Positions 45,265 through 53,279 of a stretch of DNA of 64,000 nucleotides are shown piece by piece; the stretch's first letter is position 1; the number at the start of each line of letters is the position of its first letter. The translations under genes were made by a program, and so were the position numbers. The notes under the pieces were generated by a model. It made no database searches, was not told the DNA's origin, and was given only the letters and a program-made list of their open reading frames with translations. The stretch is from the NCBI RefSeq assembly GCF_010509075.1, contig NZ_CP048433.1, positions 1,860,001 through 1,924,000 on the forward strand, written 5' to 3'. Origin of the DNA: Collinsella aerofaciens ATCC 25986 (GTDB taxonomy: Bacteria > Actinomycetota > Coriobacteriia > Coriobacteriales > Coriobacteriaceae).

Positions 45265-45933
45265 TTACTCGCCCAGCACCAGCGCCGCGAGCTCTGCTTG
45301 GGTGTCCACCACGTAGTCGGCGCCGGCGGCTTCCAGCTCTGCGCGGCCGCGGAAGCCCCAGCTGACGCCCGCGCTCTTAAGGCCGGCGTTGTGGCCGGTC
45401 AGGATATCGACATTGGAATCGCCCACATAGAGTGTGGTTGCCGGATCGGCACCCAGCTCCTCCATCACATGCAGCGTGACGGGTGCTTCGGGCTTGGGTG
45501 GAAACGCATCGACACGGCCCTGTACCAGCGCAAAGCGCTCGGAACCAAAATACTTCTCGATAAGCGGAGCCGCCGAGACGTGGTCCTTGTTAGTGAGCAC
45601 GGCAAGCTGCACACCCGCGGCGCGCAGGCGGTCGAGCATCTCGATCGTGCCGGCATAGGGGGCAGTGTGGTCCTCCTTGTGCTCGCCATAGTAAGCCCTA
45701 AACTCGGCAAGCGTCTGCTCAAACATACGGCTGTCTCCCGCGTACTCGGCGGGCATAAAGCGTTCAACCAGCTTGAGCATGCCGTTTCCCACCTTGTAGC
45801 GGTACTCGTCTACGGCAAACGTGGGCCAGCCGTGCGTCTCGCAGGTATGGTTGCCGGCGGCCGCCAGGTCCTCGAGCGTGTTGAGGATGGTGCCGTCCAG
45901 ATCAAAGATCACATGGGAAAAAGCTGCTGCCAT
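45265..45933 (-). CDS. HAD-superfamily phosphatase (phosphoglycolate phosphatase-like)
   Basis: A 222-residue HAD-IA hydrolase. Motif I is HVIFDLDGTILNTLED (nucleophile Asp), motif II is QLAVLTNKDH, motif III Lys is in FPPKPEAPVT, and motif IV is TLYVGDSNVDILTG. The cap is the helical C1 type with YRYKVGNGMLKLVERF, as in Gph. The start at 45933 follows GGGAGC; ATG 45948 is also possible. Substrate is not certain; 2-phosphoglycolate or a sugar phosphate are usual. It is the gene after hypE but 125 bases away. Confidence 0.85.
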   Translation of the reverse strand: MAAAFSHVIFDLDGTILNTLEDLAAAGNHTCETHGWPTFAVDEYRYKVGNGMLKLVERFMPAEYAGDSRMFEQTLAEFRAYYGEHKEDHTAPYAGTIEMLDRLRAAGVQLAVLTNKDHVSAAPLIEKYFGSERFALVQGRVDAFPPKPEAPVTLHVMEELGADPATTLYVGDSNVDILTGHNAGLKSAGVSWGFRGRAELEAAGADYVVDTQAELAALVLGE

Positions 45934-46058
45934 GAAAGCTCCCGTCATTGGCTTTAAAAACGCACCTCATAATACTGGGCTTCCGCGTTGGGCGAGCTTG
46001 GAATCTGAACATCTCCAGGGATATCAAGTCGCATCGCGCCGGCCGCAAGCTTTTGCCG

Positions 46059-47093
46059 TTAGCAAATCCTCGGCAGCTGCTCTCCCACGAGCATGTCGAG
46101 GATACGAGTCGAGCCCCAGCCGGTGCGCACGCGCACGGCGGGACGGGCGCCTGACTCAAGCGGCAGCACGCGACCGATGATGGCGGCATTCTCGCCGTAG
46201 CGGGCGGCGCGCATGGCGCTCAGCGCGGCATCGGCTTGCTCGGCAGGCACGACGGCAACCATCTTGCCCTCGTTTGCCACCTGCAGTACATCGTAGCCGA
46301 GCATTTCGCAGGCGGCCTGCACGCCGGGACGCACGGGCACGGCATCTTCGTCGACCTCCATGGCAACACCGCTGGCCTGGGCAAACTCGTTGAGTGTGGA
46401 CGCCAGGCCACCGCGCGTGGGGTCGCGGAAGCAGCGTGTGTCGGGTGCTGCGGAAAGCACATCGGCAATCAGGTGGTTGAGCGGCGCGGCGTCGCTTTCG
46501 ATGGTGCTCGAAAACGCCAGACCCTCGCGCTGACTCATGATGGCGATGCCGTGGTCGCCCAGTGTGCCCGACACCAGGATGACGTCGCCGGGCCGGCAGT
46601 TTGCGCCACTGAGCGCCACGCCCGCGGGTACCTCGCCCACACCGGCGGTATTGATATAGACGCCGTCGGCCCCGCCGCGCTCGACCACCTTAGTGTCGCC
46701 CGTGATTATGGACACGCCCGCTTCGTGCGCCGTTTCGGCCATCGTCTGCACAATCTGGTGGAGCTTATCCATGGGATAGCCCTCTTCGAGGATGAAGCCG
46801 CACGATAGGTAGCGCACGTTGGCGCCCGAGGTCGCGACGTCGTTGACGGTTCCGCACACGGCGAGGCGGCCGATGTTGCCACCGGGGAAGAACTGCGGCG
46901 AGACTACAAAGCTGTCGGTCGACATGGCGATGCGCCCGCTCGCGGGCAGCGTGGCGACGCCGGCGTCGTTGCCTTCGAGCAGCTCGGGCGACCCAAAGGC
47001 ATCCAAAAAGACCTCATCGATGATGCGTTTCATCATCTGGCCGCCGGAGCCGTGGCCCAGCAGGACGGTGCTATCGGTAACGCTATGGGACAT
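46059..47093 (-). CDS. hypE: Hydrogenase maturation protein HypE
   Basis: A 344-residue ATP-dependent dehydratase that turns the C-terminal Cys thiocarboxamide into the thiocyanate donor for the Fe cyanide ligands of NiFe hydrogenase. The conserved end PRIC is present. The N-terminal DSTVLLGHGSGGQMMKRII and ATP site IITGDTKVVERG are typical. It is the last gene of the hypC-hypD-hypE string, 48 bases after hypD. Length is normal. Confidence 0.96.
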   Translation of the reverse strand: MSHSVTDSTVLLGHGSGGQMMKRIIDEVFLDAFGSPELLEGNDAGVATLPASGRIAMSTDSFVVSPQFFPGGNIGRLAVCGTVNDVATSGANVRYLSCGFILEEGYPMDKLHQIVQTMAETAHEAGVSIITGDTKVVERGGADGVYINTAGVGEVPAGVALSGANCRPGDVILVSGTLGDHGIAIMSQREGLAFSSTIESDAAPLNHLIADVLSAAPDTRCFRDPTRGGLASTLNEFAQASGVAMEVDEDAVPVRPGVQAACEMLGYDVLQVANEGKMVAVVPAEQADAALSAMRAARYGENAAIIGRVLPLESGARPAVRVRTGWGSTRILDMLVGEQLPRIC

Positions 47094-47141
47094 ATCGAAA
47101 ACTCCAATCGTGGGTGGTGCCGGTGTGCGGGTGTGTCCGGG

Positions 47142-48254
47142 CTAGTTGCGGTAGCGGTAGTACGCCGCGCAGCTGCCCTCGGAGCTCACCATGCACGGGC
47201 CGACGGGGTGCTCGGGCGTGCAGGTGCGGCCAAAGAGCGGGCAGTCGCTCGGCGTAATGGCCCCGCGCAGCACGTCGCCGCAGCGGCACCCGCGCGGCTC
47301 GACTGTCGCCTCAACGGGCACATCAAAGCGGGTACGGGCATCAAAGCGCGAGAATTCGGGACGAATGGCGAGTCCCGAAGCCGCAATCGGCCCCAGCCCG
47401 CGCCACGTGGTGTCGCATGGTTCAAACACCTGCTCGACCAGCTGGCGCGCCACGGGATTGCCGTCTGCGTTGACGCCACGGCGGTAGGCGTTGTCAATCG
47501 CCGGCCTGTCCTCGACAACTATCTGGACCAGCATGCAGATGCCCTGCAGGATATCGACCGGTTCAAATCCCGTGACCACGCCCGGGGTATTAAATTCGTC
47601 GACCAAAAAGCTAAAGGGCGCCAAGCCCGTGATGGTGGCGACGTGGCCCGGCAGGATAAAGCCGTCGATGGTGGTCTCGGGGTCGTTGGCGATGGCGCGC
47701 AACGCCGGCGGCGTGGTCTTGTGGGCGCAATAGACCGAGAAGTTCAAAAGCCCGCGCGCCTCGGCCTCCAAGATGGCGGCGGCGATGGTGGGCGTCGTAG
47801 TCTCAAAGCCCACGCCCATAAAAATGACCGGGCGATCAGGGTTTTGCTCGGCAATGTCGAGCGCGTCGAGCGGGGAATAGACGATGCGGATATCGCGCCC
47901 CGCCGCCTTTTGCGCAGCGAGCGAGGTGGATGATCCGGGCACGCGCATCATGTCGCCAAAGGTGGTGATGATGGCGCCGTCTATGTTGGCGAGCGCGATT
48001 GCGTGGTCGATGTCGCGGTTGGCGGTGACGCAGACGGGGCAGCCCGGGCCGCTCAGCAGCTTGAGCCCGGCCGGCATAATGGAGCGAAAGCCATAGCGCC
48101 CGATGCTCACGGTATGCGTGCCGCAGACTTCCATAAGGTTGATGGTGCGGTCGCCGACAAGCTCATGAATGCGCTCGATGAGCTCGCGAGCCAGCTTGGG
48201 ATCGCGGAATGCCGAGAAATCGATACCGGAGCGCGCCGGCTGCTCGGGCGCCAC
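47142..48254 (-). CDS. hypD: Hydrogenase maturation protein HypD
   Basis: A 370-residue iron-sulfur protein that with HypC assembles the Fe(CN)2CO unit. Signature motifs are NLMEVCGTHTVSIGRYG, LLSGPGCPVCVT and PVIFMGVGFETTTPT. C-terminal Cys clusters are visible in EPRGCRCGDVLRG. The GTG start at 48254 overlaps the hypC stop by one base (TAGTG), so translation is coupled. Length is normal. Confidence 0.96.
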   Translation of the reverse strand: MAPEQPARSGIDFSAFRDPKLARELIERIHELVGDRTINLMEVCGTHTVSIGRYGFRSIMPAGLKLLSGPGCPVCVTANRDIDHAIALANIDGAIITTFGDMMRVPGSSTSLAAQKAAGRDIRIVYSPLDALDIAEQNPDRPVIFMGVGFETTTPTIAAAILEAEARGLLNFSVYCAHKTTPPALRAIANDPETTIDGFILPGHVATITGLAPFSFLVDEFNTPGVVTGFEPVDILQGICMLVQIVVEDRPAIDNAYRRGVNADGNPVARQLVEQVFEPCDTTWRGLGPIAASGLAIRPEFSRFDARTRFDVPVEATVEPRGCRCGDVLRGAITPSDCPLFGRTCTPEHPVGPCMVSSEGSCAAYYRYRN

Positions 48255-48514
48255 TAGTAAGCCTCCGCCGGGTTGGTGGCCAGCTGGTCTTCTTCGACCA
48301 GCTCGGACATGGCATTAACAAGCTCGAGCGTTTCCTGTGCTTCCTGCTCGTCGACAATCTGGATGCCAAAGCCGGCGTGTACGAGAATATAGTCGCCAAC
48401 CTGCGCCGTCGGCACGAGTCGCAGCGACACGGGGCGCTCGATGCCCATCATGTCGACGGTGGCCTTGAGGTCGTCGTCGCGTTTGACTACTTTACCGGGA
48501 ACGGCAAGGCACAT
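48254..48514 (-). CDS. hypC: Hydrogenase maturation chaperone HypC
   Basis: An 86-residue protein with the diagnostic N-terminus MCLAVPGKVV, whose Cys2 binds the Fe ligand complex. GDYILVHAGFGIQIVDEQEA is the second conserved block. It acts with HypD and as a chaperone for the hydrogenase large subunit. A 131-base gap to hypF may hold a separate promoter. Confidence 0.96.
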   Translation of the reverse strand: MCLAVPGKVVKRDDDLKATVDMMGIERPVSLRLVPTAQVGDYILVHAGFGIQIVDEQEAQETLELVNAMSELVEEDQLATNPAEAY

Positions 48515-48645
48515 ATTGTTCCCCTTTTATACGCTTTGCGCTGGACGGGCGCTCAATAATCCATCAGTTGATGGTAGCGCTCGCGGGCGCTGCGGGCAAA
48601 CGCGCTACACCTGTGAGACGGTGGCTTGTGGGCTGGCCGAACAGC

Positions 48646-51117
48646 CTATTGCGGTGCGACCTGTGCGAGGCGGGTGCGTGCGACTGCCGCCTGACCGTAG
48701 GCGATGCAGCCGTCGTTGACGGGTACGGAGTGAGGAACCAAGACAGTGAGACCCATGCTTTTGAGCTCGCGGGTGAGGAGCTGGAGCAAAAGTCGGTTCA
48801 TGAACACGCCACCCGAGAGCGCGACGGTATCGATGCCCTCGTGCACGCAGATTTCGCTGGCGATGCGCGCCGAGGAGCGCGCGACGGCGACATGGAAGTC
48901 GAGTGCGAGCCTGTCGGCGGACGCTCCGGCTTCAATTCCTCCCAAAAGTGCCTCAAAGAGTGCTTTCTGGTCCAGAACATAGGGGCCGTCCAGCCACGAT
49001 GGGCCAGATGCGAAATAACCGGCGTTGTCGTCGGGAAAACGGGCGATTTCGTTGTCGAGCGCGCGCCAGGCGGCGGCTTCGAGTTCTATGGCGGGTTCGC
49101 CCTCGTAGGTTGCCTTGTCGCAGATGCCCAGAATCGCTGCCGCGGCATCAAAGAGACGCCCCATGCTGCTGGTACGCGGGCTGTTGATGCCGCGCTCGAT
49201 CATGGTGGCTGTCACGCTGCGCGTTTGCTCGTCGAGGCTGTCCAAAAGCCGAGCGGCACCTGGGTGCTCGAGCAGACCGAGCTCACTGAGCAGGGCAAAG
49301 GCGTTGCGGCGGGCGTCGCGCACGGAGGCCGCCCCGCCGGGGAGCGCCCAGGTGCGCAAATGCGCGGCGCGTTCAAAGCCGCCAAGGCTGGCAACAAGAA
49401 ACTCGCCGCCCCAAATGGTCCCATCGGCGCCGGCGCCGGTGCCGTCAAAGGCGATGCCAAGGACGCGCGCGTCGGTTGTAAGCTGGCCCGCGGCGATGGC
49501 CTCGGCCATTACGCTCGCGATATGCGCATGATGGTGCTGCACCTCGACGAGCGGCAGATTGCATTTTCGCGCCTGCTCGCGCGCCCACTGGCCCGATAGA
49601 TAGCTGGGGTGTACATCGCAGGCCAAGGCGGCGGGCGCCAAATCAAAGAGATCTTCCAAGCGCGTGCGCGCGGCGTTCCAGGCATCGAAGGTCCCGCCGT
49701 TTTCAACATCGCCGATATGCTGCGACACAAAACAGGGCGCCTCGCCGTTCGTCCCTTCACGCGCGAGCGCAATCGTGGCCTTTTGTTGTGGCCCGCAGGC
49801 TAGCACGCAGGACGGAGCGCCGTCGAGCGCCGGCAACGGTAGCGGCTGGGGTGCATATCCGCGAGCGCGGCGAACGGGCATAATGGCGCCGTCGACCACG
49901 CGCACTACAGAGTCGTCGTAGCGCGAGAGGATCGCGCGGTCGTTACCGAGCAACGCGTCGGCGATGCCGGCGGCAACGAGGTGTTCCCAGGCAAGGTCGT
50001 CGTCGGTCTCGATGGGTTCTTCGCTTAGGTTTCCGCTGGTCATGACGAGCGCGTGCATACCGCAGGCTTCTGCCGCGGCGAGCAACAGATGCTGAAGCGG
50101 CGTATAGGGGAGCATGACGCCGAGCTCGGGCAAGTCGTGTGCGACAGATGGCGCGAGCGCGAAGGCGTCGGGGGAGCCGCCGTTGCTCTCGCAAACAGCA
50201 CGTCGGCGCAGCAGCACAATGGGGCGGATGCTGCCGGCGAGAAGCTCGCGCTCAGCGTCGTCGATATGGCACAGGCGCCCGGCATCGGCAAGACTGCGCA
50301 CCATGACGGCAAGCGGTTTGTTGCTGCGGCGTTTGCGACGGCGCAACTCGGCCACCGCTTGCTCGTTGGCAGCGTCACAGGCTAGATGGAATCCGCCCAG
50401 GCCCTTGATGGCGACGATGCCACCGCTGGCCAGCAGCTCAACGCAGCGCTCGATGATAGCGTCGCTGGCCTCGCGTGTGGTGCCGACGGCCGGTGTCGCG
50501 GACGAATTCCCGCACGCATCGCCGTTTACAGCCTCGCGCCACGTAATATGCGGCCCGCAATCAAAGCAGGCATCGGGTTGCGCGTGAAAACGCCGGTCGA
50601 GTGGGTCGGCATACTCCGCGGCACACCTGGGACACATGGGAAAACAATCCATCGACGTGGCCGCTCGGTCATAAGGCAACGATCGGATGATGGTAAAGCG
50701 TGGCCCGCAGTTAGTGCAGTTGATAAAGGGGTAGTGATAGCGTCGGTCGGCGGGATCGAACAATTCGCGCAAGCAATCGTTGCAGGTGGCGATATCGGGC
50801 GAGACGAGCGTCGTGTGCGCGGTCTGGTCCTGCGATGCTACGATGCGAAAACCCTGTTCATTGGCGGCATCCCAACCGTTGGCTGCCAAGTCCACAACCT
50901 CGACATACTCTACGCGAGCTGCCGCAGGCGCATGCTCAGAAAGCGCGGCAACAAAAGCATCGAGCGCATCGGCCGGAGCGTGCGCCTCGATATGCACGCC
51001 GTCGCCCGCATTGAGCACCCATCCGCAAATGCCATGCGCCATGGCCTCGCGATACACAAACGGTCGCATGCCAACGCCCTGCACAATGCCCGTCACATGA
51101 ATATGCACATGCCGCAT
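48646..51117 (-). CDS. hypF: Carbamoyltransferase HypF
   Basis: An 823-residue enzyme that makes the cyanide precursor from carbamoyl phosphate and passes it to HypE. Domains: acylphosphatase (HVTGIVQGVGMRPFVYREA), two zinc fingers (CNDCLRELFDPADRRYHYPF, CTNCGPRFTI, CPRCAAEY, CFDCGP), a YrdC-like domain (IVAIKGLGGFHLACDA, ALVMTSGNLSEEP) and a Kae1-like domain (QHHHAHIASVMAE, ALSGGVFMNRLL). The start at 51117 follows GAGGGGT. A strong hairpin separates it from nikR. Confidence 0.95.
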   Translation of the reverse strand: MRHVHIHVTGIVQGVGMRPFVYREAMAHGICGWVLNAGDGVHIEAHAPADALDAFVAALSEHAPAAARVEYVEVVDLAANGWDAANEQGFRIVASQDQTAHTTLVSPDIATCNDCLRELFDPADRRYHYPFINCTNCGPRFTIIRSLPYDRAATSMDCFPMCPRCAAEYADPLDRRFHAQPDACFDCGPHITWREAVNGDACGNSSATPAVGTTREASDAIIERCVELLASGGIVAIKGLGGFHLACDAANEQAVAELRRRKRRSNKPLAVMVRSLADAGRLCHIDDAERELLAGSIRPIVLLRRRAVCESNGGSPDAFALAPSVAHDLPELGVMLPYTPLQHLLLAAAEACGMHALVMTSGNLSEEPIETDDDLAWEHLVAAGIADALLGNDRAILSRYDDSVVRVVDGAIMPVRRARGYAPQPLPLPALDGAPSCVLACGPQQKATIALAREGTNGEAPCFVSQHIGDVENGGTFDAWNAARTRLEDLFDLAPAALACDVHPSYLSGQWAREQARKCNLPLVEVQHHHAHIASVMAEAIAAGQLTTDARVLGIAFDGTGAGADGTIWGGEFLVASLGGFERAAHLRTWALPGGAASVRDARRNAFALLSELGLLEHPGAARLLDSLDEQTRSVTATMIERGINSPRTSSMGRLFDAAAAILGICDKATYEGEPAIELEAAAWRALDNEIARFPDDNAGYFASGPSWLDGPYVLDQKALFEALLGGIEAGASADRLALDFHVAVARSSARIASEICVHEGIDTVALSGGVFMNRLLLQLLTRELKSMGLTVLVPHSVPVNDGCIAYGQAAVARTRLAQVAPQ

Positions 51118-51142
51118 GCGACACCCCTCATCAAAACCGACC

Positions 51143-51203
51143 AAAAAAGGACAGGTTTATTTTGGTAGGTAAAACTTCTAAACCTGCCAAAACAAACCTG
51201 TCC
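51143..51203 (-). terminator. Terminator-like palindrome between nikR and hypF
   Basis: A 22-base stem (51149-51170 with 51182-51203; GGACAGGTTT and AACCTGTCC ends, two mismatches) is followed on the minus strand by six T residues, within 30 bases of the hypF start. It should stop or reduce read-through from nikR into hypF. Confidence 0.75.
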
Positions 51204-51234
51204 CTATTTGGCAGGTGCGCTGCGGGAAATCCCG

Positions 51235-51747
51235 CTACAGCCCCAGGCTCTGCTTGGTGGCGGCGCAGGTGAGCTCGCCGTGCTTAACGCCGCGCAGGCC
51301 CAGCAGGCGGTCGGCTAGTTCGTAGACGCGCTCGCCGCGACCCTTGAGCGCCAGAATCTCCAAACAGTTGTGGTGATCCAGATGCACGTGCATGGTCGAT
51401 ACGATCTCGTCGGTGTAGTCGTGCTGCACTTCGTCCAGACGGCGCGTCAGGTCGCCAGTATGGTGGTCGTAGATCATGGTGAGCGACCCGATAACATGCT
51501 CATCGGGCGTGCGCATCTGCTCCTTGGCGATCGAGGCGCGAATCAGGTCGCGCACGGCCTCGGATCGGTTGGCCACGTCGCCGCGGCGTGCGATCTGCTC
51601 GTCAAAACGGCGCAGCAGGTCGTCGGGTGCGGTAACCGAAAAACGGACCAGCTCGGAGCCGGAACCACTACAGTGGCAGCCCGCGTCACCATCCGCCCCG
51701 TGCGGATGCTCGTGCTCGTACCCGCAGCTGTGCTCGTGTTCGGCCAC
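51235..51747 (-). CDS. nikR: Nickel-responsive regulator NikR with a His-rich N-terminus
   Basis: A 170-residue protein. A ribbon-helix-helix DNA-binding domain (LVRFSVTAPDDLLRRFDEQIARRG ... RSEAVRDLIRA, in part) precedes an ACT-like nickel domain with HVHLDHHNCLEILALKG carrying the His-His-Cys ligands. NikR is normally about 135 residues; here about 30 extra N-terminal residues are rich in His, Cys and acidic residues (AEHEHSCGYEHEHPHGADGD). These may bind or store nickel. It precedes hypF on the same strand, linking nickel status to hydrogenase maturation. Confidence 0.93.
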   Translation of the reverse strand: MAEHEHSCGYEHEHPHGADGDAGCHCSGSGSELVRFSVTAPDDLLRRFDEQIARRGDVANRSEAVRDLIRASIAKEQMRTPDEHVIGSLTMIYDHHTGDLTRRLDEVQHDYTDEIVSTMHVHLDHHNCLEILALKGRGERVYELADRLLGLRGVKHGELTCAATKQSLGL

Positions 51748-51748
51748 C

Positions 51749-51997
51749 TTACACCAGCTTCACGGAGCCGACGGAGTTGTGGTCGGCCTCGATGGCTTCC
51801 TCGTAGCCCTCGAGCGCGTCATGCGCCTCGTGGAGCGCGGCCATGGCGGCCTCGAGCTTGGCGCCGATGCGCTCCATGTCAAAATTCTCGGTCGCATGCA
51901 GCAGCTGATGGCTCCACTCGTGAGCGAGCTCGATGGTGTCGTCGACCTGCTTGACGCTCATGGCAAGCTGGCTCATGTTCATTCCGACGTCATGCAT
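51749..51997 (-). CDS. Small helical protein upstream of nikR, function unknown
   Basis: An 82-residue protein, mostly helical and acidic with scattered His (LAHEWSHQLLHATENFD, LEAAMAALHEAHDALEGYEEA). The start follows AAAGGAGA with good spacing. Its stop is one base from the nikR start, so the two are almost surely co-translated. I do not recognise the family. The His content and location suggest a nickel-related role, but this is inference. Confidence 0.7.
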   Translation of the reverse strand: MHDVGMNMSQLAMSVKQVDDTIELAHEWSHQLLHATENFDMERIGAKLEAAMAALHEAHDALEGYEEAIEADHNSVGSVKLV

Positions 51998-52071
51998 GGA
52001 AAATCTCCTTTTGTATGGGGCAGTTCAGTGGTTCAGATTTTACTACGCCCGCTCTGTGCGCAGCTGCATAA

Positions 52072-52108
52072 GAAAACGGGTGCGAGTCTGTGCGACCCGC
52101 ACCCGTTC
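52072..52108 (-). terminator. Terminator downstream of thioredoxin
   Basis: Stem AACGGGTGCG with CGCACCCGTT, followed on the minus strand by TTTTCTTATG. It lies about 120 bases beyond the trx stop. The sequence between them shows no gene. Confidence 0.6.
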
Positions 52109-52228
52109 ACTGGGGGCTGTTTGTGACTACCATACTATCCGTGGTTGCACTCGGTGCATCCAGAAGTCCGGCGAGCGGTGCAAAAGCGCTCATGGACGGC
52201 AGGCAGACGGCAACATGTAACAAGCGTA

Positions 52229-52549
52229 TTACAGATACTTCTCCAGCAGCGCCTGCAGCCTCGCCTTGGGCAGAGCGCCAACCGAGCGGTCAATCTCCTC
52301 GCCGTTCTTAAACACAACCAGCGTGGGGATGCTCATGACGCCATACTTCATGGCCAGGTCCTGGTTGTCGTCGACGTTGCATTTGGCAACGGCAAGCTTG
52401 CCCGCCAGCTCATCGGCAACCTCGTCAACGATGGGCGAGAGGGATCGACAGGGCCCGCACCACGGTGCCCAAAAATCGACCAGCACGGGCAGGCTGTCGT
52501 TAACGATGGAATCGAAGTTCTCGGGGGTAATCTGATTAATGTCAGCCAT
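52229..52549 (-). CDS. trxA: Thioredoxin
   Basis: A 106-residue cytoplasmic disulfide reductase. The active site is VLVDFWAPWCGPCRSLSPI, and GVMSIPTLVVFKNGEEID contains the cis-Pro. The start at 52549 follows GGAGGTCACC; the longer frame to 52633 has no ribosome site. Length is standard. It is monocistronic. Confidence 0.96.
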   Translation of the reverse strand: MADINQITPENFDSIVNDSLPVLVDFWAPWCGPCRSLSPIVDEVADELAGKLAVAKCNVDDNQDLAMKYGVMSIPTLVVFKNGEEIDRSVGALPKARLQALLEKYL

Positions 52550-52685
52550 GGTGACCTCCATAATGCGACGCGGCTTGGCCGCGTAAAACTCAGTACGACC
52601 GTGCTTATACCCAGCCGCCCGCAAAGCAACCACTCGCGGCCGGCTCTTTTATATAATGGTGGGCACGCAAACGATTGGAGAGCGC

Positions 52686-53261
52686 ATGCCCACGTCACAA
52701 AGCCAGAAAAAAGAAGCCATCGCCCAGGCGGCCGAGCAGGAGCTCGCATCGCTCGCGGGTCGCGGCGTGCGTATCGCGGGCAACGCGTGCTCGCCGATCG
52801 TACTAGTCAAAGGCGATTTGGACGAGGCCGAGCGTTCGGGTGGCGAGCTTGCCGCCGGCCCGGATGGCGCGGCGTTGCGCAAGGCGCTTGGGGCCATCGG
52901 CTACGCGCCCGAGGATTTTTGCGTGCTGGCAAGCGTCGCCGGCGTGGGTGACGGGGCGGTCGCGACAGGCGAGGGCCTACCGTGCGAGCTGTTCCGCGAG
53001 GCGCTCGAGGCCTTGGACCCCGAGGCGGTCTTGCTGCTGGACGATCGCGCGGCCGATACCATGCGCGAGACCTACGCCGATATGCTCGTGGCGATCGATG
53101 ACTTCGACACCGCCATGCTCAAGCCCGGCTTGGTCGCCCATGTGCAGGGTCGCCGCGTGCTCGCGCTCGACGGTTTTGAGGCGGCGCTCACTGACAAAGC
53201 CGCCAAGCAGCGCATGTGGGCATACATCAAGCAGCTGACCCCGGCAGCCGCTCCGCTGTAG
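52686..53261 (+). CDS. Uncharacterised protein, weakly uracil-DNA-glycosylase-like
   Basis: A 191-residue cytoplasmic protein. The segment ACSPIVLVKGDLDEAERSGG ... ALRKALGAIGYAPEDFCVLASV follows the pattern of the family 4/5 uracil-DNA glycosylase superfamily (hydrophobic strand, G-x-x-x-x-x-E, then a glycine-rich turn and helix), but the usual GExPG and Cys residues are absent. It may be a degenerate member or unrelated. The start at 52686 follows GGAGAGC. No operon partner: the next gene is convergent. Confidence 0.5.
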   Translation: MPTSQSQKKEAIAQAAEQELASLAGRGVRIAGNACSPIVLVKGDLDEAERSGGELAAGPDGAALRKALGAIGYAPEDFCVLASVAGVGDGAVATGEGLPCELFREALEALDPEAVLLLDDRAADTMRETYADMLVAIDDFDTAMLKPGLVAHVQGRRVLALDGFEAALTDKAAKQRMWAYIKQLTPAAAPL

Positions 53262-53279
53262 CGAGGCTGGCGGCAGCCC

